Part shown: positions 55,962 through 64,000 of the stretch, piece by piece
Layout of the letters: the number at the start of each line of letters is the position of its first letter
Position numbering within the stretch: position 1 is the stretch's first letter
Made by a program: the position numbers and the translations under genes
Assembly (NCBI GenBank): GCA_000964245.1
Contig: LANB01000001.1
Coordinates: 2,384,392-2,448,391, forward strand
DNA: 64,000 nucleotides
From: Cellvibrionaceae bacterium 1162T.S.0a.05
Lineage (GTDB): Bacteria > Pseudomonadota > Gammaproteobacteria > Pseudomonadales > Cellvibrionaceae
Direction of reading: 5' to 3'
The notes under the pieces: generated by a model
Database searches by the model: none
What the model was told of the DNA's origin: nothing
Seen by the model: the letters and a program-made list of their open reading frames with translations, nothing else

Positions 55962-58900
55962 ATGAATATTTCAAAAATTAAAATCTGTATTCTGGTATTG
56001 CCATTTTTATTATTTTCATCGCTGGATCTATATTCAGAAATTGTTTATCACGGGTTTTACAATACATATGAAGATGCTAGAAGTGCGACTCAGGCATTTT
56101 GTGCCAGTAAGGAAGCGACCACTTATGGTGGCGGGGGTTGTGGTAGCTGGAAAGGATTTGCAATTCAATGTACAGACTGCGCAAGTAATGAACATGGAAG
56201 TTTTAGTTCAAGAGCCTATTATGGTGGAAGTTGTGAATCGGAGGGAATGACTCCCAATGCTGAAGGCAAATGTGAATGTAAGGAACCTTCAACACTAGAG
56301 GGAGGTATAACCAATTGCAACAAGGAATGCACAGCCGACTCGCCGGACTATGATTTTGTTACCGGGCAATGTGGTGTCCCACCCGAACAAAAAGAACCCG
56401 AGCAATGTAAAACGGGTAATCCCATTGTTATCACTACCGGTGAAAAGGTCCAGGTGGAAAGGGCAGATTACCAGGCAGGCGGTGCCTTACCTTTGATGTT
56501 TCAGCGTAACTACGCTTCGCAACGCGCCCCGGAAGCAGAAGTGAATTTTTACCGCCATAAAGTAGAGGGCATCAGTGCGAGATCTTATGGCGGTATTATT
56601 GGTTCGACGGTTGTAAGTGGTGACGCTATTACGCTCCCATCAGCCGTGAGTAACAATATTGATGGTCTTGCCAATCCCTTCACGCGAATGAAATGGCAGG
56701 GCTTGCTTGAAGACCACGCCCCGGCTGCTGGTATGAAACAGTGGCGGCACAACTACAACTATCGCTTATACATCGGTGACTCACGTCTGCAACTCAGATG
56801 GGTTCGCCCGCAAGGCAATCTTGTTTCGTTCAGCAGGTCATCAACGTCTGAAAATTTCACTGCGGCCAACCTGGCCAAATTCAAGGTTGTTGAAACGGCG
56901 GGGGGCGACTTTGAAATACATTTTGCAAACGGCCTCCTGCATCGCTATGACAGCACGGGGCTATTGATCAGAATTTCTCAGGGCGCTGCCTTGTATCAAA
57001 CGCTTGGCTATGACGCAAACCGTATGCTAAGCACAGTCACACACTCCAATGGCAACGCAATTCAACTTACGTATTTCGATGACTATTATCTGTCTACCGT
57101 GAGTTTCCCGGGCGGTAAAAATATTACGCTGACGTACGATGATCAGGGCAACCCGGTATCCATCACAACACAATACACCGGCGATACCGGTGAATTAATG
57201 ACGCTTGAGCGTCTCTACCACTATGATGATCCCTTGCACCCTTATGCCCTGACCGGCATCACAGATGAAAACGGCGAGCGCTTTGTCTCCTGGACCTATG
57301 ACCAGGAAGGGCGAGCTGTTAGCAGTACCCATGCCGAAGGCCTGGCTGATACCGTCACGGTTTCTTTCCCGGATGATTTAACAACAGTAACCACCAACGC
57401 ATTAGGAAAGGAAACGCGATACAACTATGCCATTGCAAACGGAGTTAAAAGGCTTGCAAATGTGGAGGGTGTTGCAACAGCCAATTGTGCTGCCGCGTTT
57501 AAAAACTATACCTATTATCCCAACGGCAAAATTGAAACCCGCACAGACTGGAAAGGAAACATCACACACTACACCTATGACAGTCAGGGGCGAGAAATTA
57601 CGCGCACCACCGCTTATGGCACACCCAATGCCAGAACAGTGACAACAGAATGGGATGTGACACATAAATGGAAAGCTGCAAAAACAACCGATGCAATAAG
57701 TGAAACGACTTACACCTACAATGCGGATGGAAAAGTCTTAACCCACACTGTTGTTGACCTTGTGACGACAGAAAGTCGCACCACAACCTACACGTACAAT
57801 GCGTTCGGGCAAATCTCCAGCGTCGATGGCCCACGAACTGATATTGCGGATACAGTAACCTATCAGTATGACACTCAGGGCCGGTTTATCGGGTCGCAAA
57901 ACGCCGCAGGTCAAAGTGTGGCAATCACCGCGTTTGATGCATCTGATCGCCCCGTCAGTATGATGGACAATAACGGAGTGATTACCGAGCTTGCTTATAA
58001 CGGTCAGGGCTTGCTGGCATCCAGCACACTGGTTTCCCCTTCGGGCAACAGCGCTGAAAACCTTGCCAGCTTTTATCGTTACGACAACATTGGCCAGCTT
58101 GTTCAAATGACCCTGCCGGACGACTCGAGTATTTTTTATGAATACGACGGTGCACGCAGGTTGGTGGCCACCCGCAACAATCTGGGAGAGCGTATTGAAC
58201 TTGAACTGGATGCAGCGGGAAATGTGACAAGTGAAAGTATTCTTGATGCATCAGCAAATCTGCGTTATCAACTCGAGCGTAGTTATGATGAGCTGAGCCG
58301 GGTACTCGAACTTCGTAGTGGTGCCGACACGGCAACCGTGAATTATAGCTACGATGTGAATAACAACCCCGTTGCCACCATAGACGGACGTGACTACCAA
58401 AGTGATCAGGAATACGATGAACTGGATCGCCTGAAAAAAATTATTGACCCTCTTTACAACGAAACCGCCTTTGCCTATGACGAAAAAGATCGACTGACCA
58501 CAGTCACAGATGCACGCGGTTTACAAACCCATTATCAATATGATGCTTTTGGCAATCTATTATTGCTCGACAGTCCTGATACCGGTGTGACGACCTATAC
58601 CTACGACGGTGCAGGCAATCGACTCAGCATGCTCGACAACGAAGGCATCATCGCGAGCTATACCTACGACAACCTGAATCGACTCACCAGCGTTAGCTAC
58701 CCGGCAAACCCGCAGGAAAACATCGTCTACAGTTACGACGATACCAGCAACGGAAATTATGGCGTTGGTCGCCTCACCGGTATTGTTGATCAAAGTGGAG
58801 AGCATCACTACCGCTACGATTTTGCAGGTCGATTACTTGAAGACAGTTATCTCATCTCAGGCACAAGTTATGTGCGTACCTACCGCTACAATGCAGCGGG

Positions 58901-61900
58901 TCAACTTGAGAGATTGACCTATCCGGGTGGCCGCGAGCTGCGCTATGAATATGATGCAGTGGGTCGAGTTCGCAACCTTTATAGCAAGAAAACCCCTCAG
59001 TCGCTGGAACAGCTCATACTCAGTGGTGTGGATTACTTACCCTTTGGTCCGGTGGATAACTTCACCTACGGCAACGGTATCAAACAGCAATACACCTACG
59101 ATGACAGCTATCGATTGATTAATACGCTCGCAAGTGGGGCGGTGGCGGTCATGGCCCGTGATTACACTTACGATGGAAACAGCAATATCACTGAAATCGA
59201 TAGTCTGGCAGAAAACAAAAACTTTGTTTACGACGAATTGAATCGAATAAGCCAGGCCAGTGAAAGTACACGGCAGTTTAGCTATGAATACGATGCCGTC
59301 GGGAATCGTACCGAGCGCTCCATAACAGAAAGCGGTGCCGTCAAAACAGAAACCTACAGCGTGGACATAGCAAGTAACCGCATTACGCAGCAAGATCTCG
59401 ACCACTCAGGTAACACCAGCCAACGATACTTCAGCTATGACCCACGCGGTAACCTGGTGGGTGATACACAAAGCGGCGGTCAGCAAGGTGAGGCGGTAAG
59501 TATCGAATACAACGATGCCAATCGCCCGGTGAGTGCAACAATCAACGGGAACGTCACACACTATATTCACAACAGCCTTGGCCAGCGAACCGTCAAAACC
59601 GGCAGTAGCGGTACCGAACACTTTCACTATACAGATAACGGCCAGTTGCTTGCCGTGAGTGATGCCAGCGGACAAATCAAACAGGAATATATTTATTTAC
59701 AAGACCGACTAGTCGCCGTAGTAACAAACAATGGCAGTCCGGAAAGCGACCCGGAAATCACCATGAGTTATCCACCGGGTGATGCTGAACTGGAACAACA
59801 GATTGTCTATCCGTTTACAGCAGAAGCGCGAGATGAAAACGATGGCGATATCAGCGCACAGATTCAGTGGCAATCCTCCATTGATGGCAATCTCGGCAAT
59901 GGTGCGGTATTGCAAGTGAGTGATCTGAGCGTCGGTGAGCACACAATTACAGCATCCATCACCAATAGTGCAGGTAATAGCAGCTACACAGCCGTTACCA
60001 TTAACAACAGTGTATTCAATCACCCGCCCACGATTGTTGTTCAGGAGCCGGCGCAAAACGAAACACTCACCACGGCGCAAACCGTATTCCTGATTGCAAA
60101 TGTACAGGATGCGGAAGATGGCAATCTTTCTGCGTATGCAAATTGGTATTCAAGCCTGGACGGTGAGCTTGGGGCGGGCCCAGAAGTGCGCACGCTCTTG
60201 TCTGAAGGCAGCCACGTCCTGACAGTCTCAAGCACAGACAGTCTGGGCAAAACAGCAAATAGCAGTTTTACAGTATCTGTTATTCCACCGAACAACCCTG
60301 ATGATCAGGACAATGATGGCATGGATGATAGTTGGGAGGCGCAATATTTTTCTGAAGGGAATGTGGAAGCCAGGGATGATGATGATGGTGATGGGTTTTC
60401 GAACTATCACGAGTTTGTTGCAGGTTTAAACCCGTCTGTTGATGATAGCCACAACGAGTTGGATCCAGCCGCAAAGCACAGTTATGTAAACTTGAGTAAC
60501 GAAAATACCTACGCGAAAGTTGATTATTACGACTCCTGGTTTTCAGTAATGGCAAAAGCTCCACTCTTGAGGGGACAAAAGTACTATTGGGAAATCCAGG
60601 CAGAAACGGAAAATGTAATTCTCGGTATTGGGGCCGATTACGATTTTACCAAGTCGCCACAATATTCAGGCAGAACCTCGAAAAGCTATGGCTGGAAAGC
60701 ACACAATAGCAGTTCACGAATTTATCATAATGCAACGTCTGAACCTGCCAGTTTCCCACTGGCTGTGAATGAAAGAGCCATGCTCGCCTTCGATCCAAAT
60801 TCGGGAAAACTCTGGATTGGTAAAAACGGAACTTGGTTGGGAGACCCCGAGAGCGGCACTGGTGAACTGTTCAATGGAATTGTCGGTGACCAATATCCGA
60901 TTGTCGCTGTAAATTACGGCTCCGATGTGAATGTGTACTTTAAACCGGGAAGTTGGTTGTATGCACCGCCACAAAATTTCGCAGCGTCATTGCGTGTTGA
61001 CGAAGATAAGGATGGTATGCGAGATGATTGGGAGCTGCAATATTTTGAAAGTCTGGAATATGGGCGATCAGACGATTTTGATTTGGATGGTTATAGTAAT
61101 TATGAGGAGAGTTTGCTCGGTTCAGATCCAGCTAATTCAATGTTGCCGCCGACCAATGATGAAGATAGCGATGGCCTCGATGACATATGGGAAATCATAA
61201 CGTTCGGGTCCACTGAGCATTCAGGTGAAGACGATTTTGATGGAGATGGATTCACAAATGGCTATGAAATTTTAGTGGGCACAGATGCATCGAAATATGA
61301 TAGTCAAAACGAACTGGATCCAAATGCCAAACACAATTACATTAATTTAAGCAATAACAATACGCATGCAACTGTTGGATATAACACATCCTGGTACTCA
61401 GTGATGGCAAAATCACCTTTGTTAAAAGGTAAAAAATACTATTGGGAGGTTGAAGCGGAAAGTGAAAATGTGATTCTCGGTATCGGCGCGGATTATGACT
61501 TTACAAAATCACCGCAATATTCTGGTAGAACCGCAAAAAGTTACGGCTGGAAAGCGCACAATAGCAATTCACGCGTTTACCACAACGCGACGTCTGTGCC
61601 AGCGAGTTTCACATTAGCCGTTAATGAACGCGCCATGCTGGCCTATGACCCTGATTCAGGAAAGTTGTGGGTTGGGAAAAACGGTATTTGGTCAGGTAAT
61701 CCTGAAAATGAGACAGGCGAGTTGTTCAACGGAATTGTGGGAGATCAATACCCAATCGTTGCAGTGAACTATGGATCGGATGTAAATATTTATTTCAAAC
61801 CGGAAAGTTGGGATTACACACCGCCACAAAATTACGAAGCGTCACTACAATATGATCTGGATGGGGATAAATTGCGGGACGACTGGGAGCTCGACTTCTT

Positions 61901-62003
61901 TGGCAGCCTGGCTCAGGGTGGGAGTGATGACTACGATAACGATGGTGTAAACAATAAAACAGAGTTCGAGCTTGGAACAAACCCAACCATAGCAGGAGAA
62001 TAA
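55962..62003 (+). CDS. giant secreted YD-repeat (RHS shell) protein with SPRY-like repeats, copy 2
   Basis: 2013 aa with signal peptide (IKICILVLPFLLFSSLDLYS). The Cys-rich head (about 25-93) differs from copy 1 but keeps a similar layout (FCASK, GGGxCG, C..C). Residues about 94-1346 are almost identical to copy 1 (DUF6531-type start, YD repeats, first Ig-like domain). The second Ig-like domain and tail then diverge: only two SPRY-like domains (about 1503-1674 and 1788-1961), more alike to each other than to copy 1 (KYYWEIQAETENVILGIGAD, KLWIGKNGTW), separated and ended by Asp-rich calcium-binding-type repeats (DQDNDGMDDSWE, DLDGDKLRDDWE). Like copy 1 it stops without the RHS core, which follows as a separate gene. 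Confidence 0.9.
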   Translation: MNISKIKICILVLPFLLFSSLDLYSEIVYHGFYNTYEDARSATQAFCASKEATTYGGGGCGSWKGFAIQCTDCASNEHGSFSSRAYYGGSCESEGMTPNAEGKCECKEPSTLEGGITNCNKECTADSPDYDFVTGQCGVPPEQKEPEQCKTGNPIVITTGEKVQVERADYQAGGALPLMFQRNYASQRAPEAEVNFYRHKVEGISARSYGGIIGSTVVSGDAITLPSAVSNNIDGLANPFTRMKWQGLLEDHAPAAGMKQWRHNYNYRLYIGDSRLQLRWVRPQGNLVSFSRSSTSENFTAANLAKFKVVETAGGDFEIHFANGLLHRYDSTGLLIRISQGAALYQTLGYDANRMLSTVTHSNGNAIQLTYFDDYYLSTVSFPGGKNITLTYDDQGNPVSITTQYTGDTGELMTLERLYHYDDPLHPYALTGITDENGERFVSWTYDQEGRAVSSTHAEGLADTVTVSFPDDLTTVTTNALGKETRYNYAIANGVKRLANVEGVATANCAAAFKNYTYYPNGKIETRTDWKGNITHYTYDSQGREITRTTAYGTPNARTVTTEWDVTHKWKAAKTTDAISETTYTYNADGKVLTHTVVDLVTTESRTTTYTYNAFGQISSVDGPRTDIADTVTYQYDTQGRFIGSQNAAGQSVAITAFDASDRPVSMMDNNGVITELAYNGQGLLASSTLVSPSGNSAENLASFYRYDNIGQLVQMTLPDDSSIFYEYDGARRLVATRNNLGERIELELDAAGNVTSESILDASANLRYQLERSYDELSRVLELRSGADTATVNYSYDVNNNPVATIDGRDYQSDQEYDELDRLKKIIDPLYNETAFAYDEKDRLTTVTDARGLQTHYQYDAFGNLLLLDSPDTGVTTYTYDGAGNRLSMLDNEGIIASYTYDNLNRLTSVSYPANPQENIVYSYDDTSNGNYGVGRLTGIVDQSGEHHYRYDFAGRLLEDSYLISGTSYVRTYRYNAAGQLERLTYPGGRELRYEYDAVGRVRNLYSKKTPQSLEQLILSGVDYLPFGPVDNFTYGNGIKQQYTYDDSYRLINTLASGAVAVMARDYTYDGNSNITEIDSLAENKNFVYDELNRISQASESTRQFSYEYDAVGNRTERSITESGAVKTETYSVDIASNRITQQDLDHSGNTSQRYFSYDPRGNLVGDTQSGGQQGEAVSIEYNDANRPVSATINGNVTHYIHNSLGQRTVKTGSSGTEHFHYTDNGQLLAVSDASGQIKQEYIYLQDRLVAVVTNNGSPESDPEITMSYPPGDAELEQQIVYPFTAEARDENDGDISAQIQWQSSIDGNLGNGAVLQVSDLSVGEHTITASITNSAGNSSYTAVTINNSVFNHPPTIVVQEPAQNETLTTAQTVFLIANVQDAEDGNLSAYANWYSSLDGELGAGPEVRTLLSEGSHVLTVSSTDSLGKTANSSFTVSVIPPNNPDDQDNDGMDDSWEAQYFSEGNVEARDDDDGDGFSNYHEFVAGLNPSVDDSHNELDPAAKHSYVNLSNENTYAKVDYYDSWFSVMAKAPLLRGQKYYWEIQAETENVILGIGADYDFTKSPQYSGRTSKSYGWKAHNSSSRIYHNATSEPASFPLAVNERAMLAFDPNSGKLWIGKNGTWLGDPESGTGELFNGIVGDQYPIVAVNYGSDVNVYFKPGSWLYAPPQNFAASLRVDEDKDGMRDDWELQYFESLEYGRSDDFDLDGYSNYEESLLGSDPANSMLPPTNDEDSDGLDDIWEIITFGSTEHSGEDDFDGDGFTNGYEILVGTDASKYDSQNELDPNAKHNYINLSNNNTHATVGYNTSWYSVMAKSPLLKGKKYYWEVEAESENVILGIGADYDFTKSPQYSGRTAKSYGWKAHNSNSRVYHNATSVPASFTLAVNERAMLAYDPDSGKLWVGKNGIWSGNPENETGELFNGIVGDQYPIVAVNYGSDVNIYFKPESWDYTPPQNYEASLQYDLDGDKLRDDWELDFFGSLAQGGSDDYDNDGVNNKTEFELGTNPTIAGE
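56244..60001 (+). repeat. 3.76-kb near-identical block, copy 2
   Basis: Partner of 46007-49764; see that entry for the differences. Sequences to both sides (heads and SPRY tails) have diverged strongly. Confidence 0.9.
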
Positions 62004-62005
62004 CT

Positions 62006-62863
62006 ATGAATAATTGGAAAATAGTATTTACTTTTGCTGTTGGGTTTATGTGTGCAAACGCTTTTGCGGGTTCGCAAATGTATTTTGTACATAACGATCA
62101 TTTGAATACACCACAGGTGTTGACCAATTCCAGCCAACAGGTGGTATGGGAGGTGCAAAGTCAATCACCCTTTGGTGAAGTGGTGGTAGATGGTGACGTT
62201 GATGGGGATGGGGAAGTTGTTGAGTTTAATTTGAGGTTTCCCGGGCAGTATTTTGATGTGGAAACAGGGACAAGTTATAACTACTATCGGACGTATGATC
62301 CGAGTTTGGGGAGGTATATTCAGAGTGATCCAAGAGGTGTTCTTTTAGATTATTCTGATCCTCAGAGACAGATCGCTTTACAAATGGGGATTCAAATCTC
62401 GGGTAGGGGCGTAAGCAGTGTATTAAACCATAATTATGGTTATGTTGGTCAAAGCCCAATAAATTTTTATGATCCGAGTGGCGAAGCTATCCCACTAGTG
62501 GCAGGATGCTTGGCAAGTGTGGCGTGTGCTGGCGCAGTAGTAACTGGTTCCGCAGCGTTGCTGGAGAGTACTACTGGCGCGATAAGTCGATTAGGAAATG
62601 CTATAGCTGATGCTGTTGCATTGTGTATGGATGATGGAACATCGACTGATGATCTTGGAGAGTCGGCGAACGATGAGGAATACGATGAGCCCAGCTGTGA
62701 CGATTTGTTGTTGCTGTTAAAAGTGTCAGCAATAGAAATATTAAAAAGAGCTGAAGCGGGAAGCGATGTGACATTATTGTTAATTTCATATAGAAAAATG
62801 TTAAGGAAGCTTTGTGAAACATGCCCCGGCCAGTGCGCAGAGGCCCAAGGGTGGGGGCTATAA
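62006..62863 (+). CDS. separately secreted RHS-core protein with variable tip, copy 2
   Basis: 285 aa, 2 bp after the giant gene, with the same ribosome-binding region and signal peptide type as copy 1 (IVFTFAVGFMCANAFA). Residues 25 to about 108 are nearly identical to copy 1 (HNDHLNTPQVLTN, RTYDPSLGRYIQSDP). The sequence then departs: RGVLLDYSDPQRQ with a longer spacer, a degenerate core end (NYGYVGQSPINFYDPSGEA), a hydrophobic segment (about 165-195) and an acidic tail (about 205-250) ending in CETCPGQCAEAQGWGL. Tip function unknown. Divergence exactly after the core is the usual sign of tip swapping in RHS loci. Confidence 0.85.
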   Translation: MNNWKIVFTFAVGFMCANAFAGSQMYFVHNDHLNTPQVLTNSSQQVVWEVQSQSPFGEVVVDGDVDGDGEVVEFNLRFPGQYFDVETGTSYNYYRTYDPSLGRYIQSDPRGVLLDYSDPQRQIALQMGIQISGRGVSSVLNHNYGYVGQSPINFYDPSGEAIPLVAGCLASVACAGAVVTGSAALLESTTGAISRLGNAIADAVALCMDDGTSTDDLGESANDEEYDEPSCDDLLLLLKVSAIEILKRAEAGSDVTLLLISYRKMLRKLCETCPGQCAEAQGWGL

Positions 62864-62866
62864 ACT

Positions 62867-63049
62867 ATGAGTGATATTGATATTGAAACGATTAGGGAGA
62901 AAATCAGGAAGAATATTGGTCAGCTAACAGATCGCGAAAAGAAAATACTTGTTAAAAAATTTGGTATCGATGTTTCAAAGGGTGTTGACTTGGGTCAAGT
63001 TTCTGAAAAATTTGATGAGATAATAAGAAAGGAGACAACTGAAAAATAA
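62867..63049 (+). CDS. 60-aa protein resembling sigma-70 region 4, after the RHS tip
   Basis: It starts 3 bp after the tip gene. The sequence LTDREKKILVKKFGID, then DLGQVSEKFD, lines up with the region-4 helix-turn-helix of sigma-70 factors (LxxREexxLxxRFGIxxxxxxTLxEVGxxFxVTRERIRQIE), but the recognition helix (TRERIRQIE) is missing or replaced by EIIRKETTEK. It has no signal peptide. It occupies the place of an immunity gene but is unrelated to the 74-aa protein of copy 1. It could be an immunity protein, a regulator of the module or a decayed sigma-like gene. The similarity is by eye. Confidence 0.55.
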   Translation: MSDIDIETIREKIRKNIGQLTDREKKILVKKFGIDVSKGVDLGQVSEKFDEIIRKETTEK

Positions 63050-63681
63050 AATATTTTATTTTATGTAAACACGGAAATACGCCGTTTTGCCATCGTTTTT
63101 TGATAAGGGTACGGATAAGTTGACCCACCTACCTGAAAATATATGAATGAATATTGTTTGTTTTTTGTGCTCGATTGATAGAGATGAAAAGTGCGATGCT
63201 GAATAGGCTGGGGGCTAGTCCAAGGATTGTAACCAGCAAATGTTAGAAACATTTAATATTAATAGTGGAAATGTAGAAATGAGGAATTCAAATATTGTTG
63301 TTAACGATTGCTAGTTCATTGATCACGCTGATTGGCTCGCGCTAAAGATTTAAATGTACTGCAGGTTGATTCTGTAATTTATAAATATGTTAATGCAGTA
63401 ATGGAGGTCAGTGTCTTTAACAGTTTGTTAAGTAGAGAAATGGTCTGTAGCGAACTAACGAGATCGAATTTTAATAAATGCTTCTTAAAAGTGTCAATAA
63501 TTACTACGGCTTGGTGTCCGCATTTTTGATGTCTGGTGGGAGATCTCATCCGCTTATAAAGGGGCCTGTTTTTACTATTAAAACTGAAGATAAGCGATAT
63601 ACAGATTCGAATTATTTTGCCGAACGAAATAGGACACCCATAAAATGTTGACAACCTTCACATCTTTGCTGTAGTCGACAA
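63050..63681. other. gene-poor stretch between the second RHS module and the transposase
   Basis: It is AT-rich and has no confident gene. A 57-codon ORF at 63478-63651 is listed separately at low confidence. Other frames open here have no recognisable domains or ribosome binding sites. Confidence 0.4.
63478..63651 (+). CDS. short ORF, possible gene fragment
   Basis: 57 codons from the ATG at 63478, with a stop directly upstream. The product has a short hydrophobic stretch (YYGLVSAFLMSGG) and a charged end (TIKTEDKRYTDSNYFAERN). There is no ribosome binding site and no recognised family. It looks more natural than the overlapping frames but may be a remnant. Confidence 0.25.
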   Translation: MLLKSVNNYYGLVSAFLMSGGRSHPLIKGPVFTIKTEDKRYTDSNYFAERNRTPIKC

Positions 63682-64000
63682 ATGACCCGAGCCCGCGATC
63701 AGATAGTCAGTTTGGAAGCGACGCCGTACTATCACTGTATGGCGCGCTGTGTGAGGCGTGCGTTTTTATTTGGAGAGGATTCGGTAACAGGTAAGCGGTT
63801 TGATCATCGCAAACAATGGGTGGTGGATAAGTTATCTCATCTTGCGGAACTATTTTGCATAGATATTTGTGCCTATGCCGTGATAAGTAACCACTACCAC
63901 CTGGTGTTACGTATAGATGCAGAGCGTGCAGCGAAGTTGTCTGACAAGGCCGTACTGGAGCGTAGGACACAATTATTAAAGGGCACTTGTTGGTTCAAAA
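63682..64000 (+). CDS. Y1 (HUH) transposase, REP-associated type, truncated by window edge
   Basis: Starts at ATG 63682 and stays open to 64000 (106 codons seen). The N terminus TPYYHCMARCVRRAFLFG and the metal-binding HUH motif in YAVISNHYHLVLRID are diagnostic of the Y1_Tnp family, the IS200-like transposases that include the single-copy REP-associated enzymes (RAYTs). These use a Tyr nucleophile further on, outside the window. RAYTs are usually flanked by REP hairpins; I see none clear in the 300 bp before the gene. It marks the right part of the accessory region as mobile-element-rich. Confidence 0.85.
   Translation, partial: MTRARDQIVSLEATPYYHCMARCVRRAFLFGEDSVTGKRFDHRKQWVVDKLSHLAELFCIDICAYAVISNHYHLVLRIDAERAAKLSDKAVLERRTQLLKGTCWFK

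Noticed and set aside
63332-63529. 65-codon plus-strand ORF
   Set aside because: It begins at a non-ATG codon without a ribosome binding site, and no family is recognised.

Overview
The window looks like chromosomal DNA of a polysaccharide-degrading gammaproteobacterium, most likely of the Cellvibrio/Saccharophagus/Teredinibacter group. The support is the housekeeping order (purM-purN, hda, sppA, proS, aspS-yebC), two lipoprotein glycoside hydrolases (GH3 and GH26), and a secreted protease with a long poly-serine linker typical of that group. The placement is inferred from gene content only; no database search was possible.

Layout. 0-1.4 kb: a secreted beta-propeller-like protein. 1.7-16.4 kb: two consecutive clusters of minor type IV pilin genes, each in the order fimT/gspH-like, pilV, pilW, pilX, pilY1, pilE-like. 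16.4-22.9 kb: a GH3 beta-glycosidase, a gene-free stretch with two orphan plus-strand terminators, an OmpA-domain envelope protein and a GH26 mannanase. 23-26.7 kb: purN and purM on the minus strand, diverging from a DUF2066 protein and hda. 27-30.4 kb: a lipoprotein subtilase translationally coupled to a PrcB-like lipoprotein. 30.6-33.8 kb: a tight minus-strand operon arsC-wrbA-DUF2069-sppA. 34-38 kb: a YihY/BrkB membrane protein, a single-domain response regulator, a large imperfect palindrome, avtA, gntK and a probable IS5-type MITE. 38.2-45.3 kb: slt-like and proS on minus, a HIT protein, an HU protein with a histone-H1-like tail, then an FmdB-type protein, aspS and yebC.

45.3-63 kb is the accessory part and the most unusual. 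Directly after yebC, where relatives usually carry ruvCAB, there are two tandem copies of a roughly 10-kb RHS/YD-repeat module. Each has a nearly identical 279-bp leader holding a perfect 20-bp palindrome, a giant secreted YD-repeat protein (2310 and 2013 aa) ending in SPRY-like and calcium-binding-type repeats, a short separately secreted protein carrying the RHS core and a copy-specific C-terminal tip, and a small copy-specific gene (74 and 60 aa; the second resembles part of sigma-70 region 4). The RHS chain is therefore split: the YD shell and the core/tip are made as two polypeptides, each with its own signal peptide. Between the modules lie a metallophosphoesterase interrupted by an in-frame TAG, a 59-codon gene, and a 32-bp remnant of the yebC 3' end. 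A partial Y1 (REP-associated type) transposase runs off the right edge.

Working together: the pilin clusters and PilY1 proteins, the secreted hydrolases, the protease and the RHS modules are all cell-surface or secreted functions; the rest is ordinary housekeeping.
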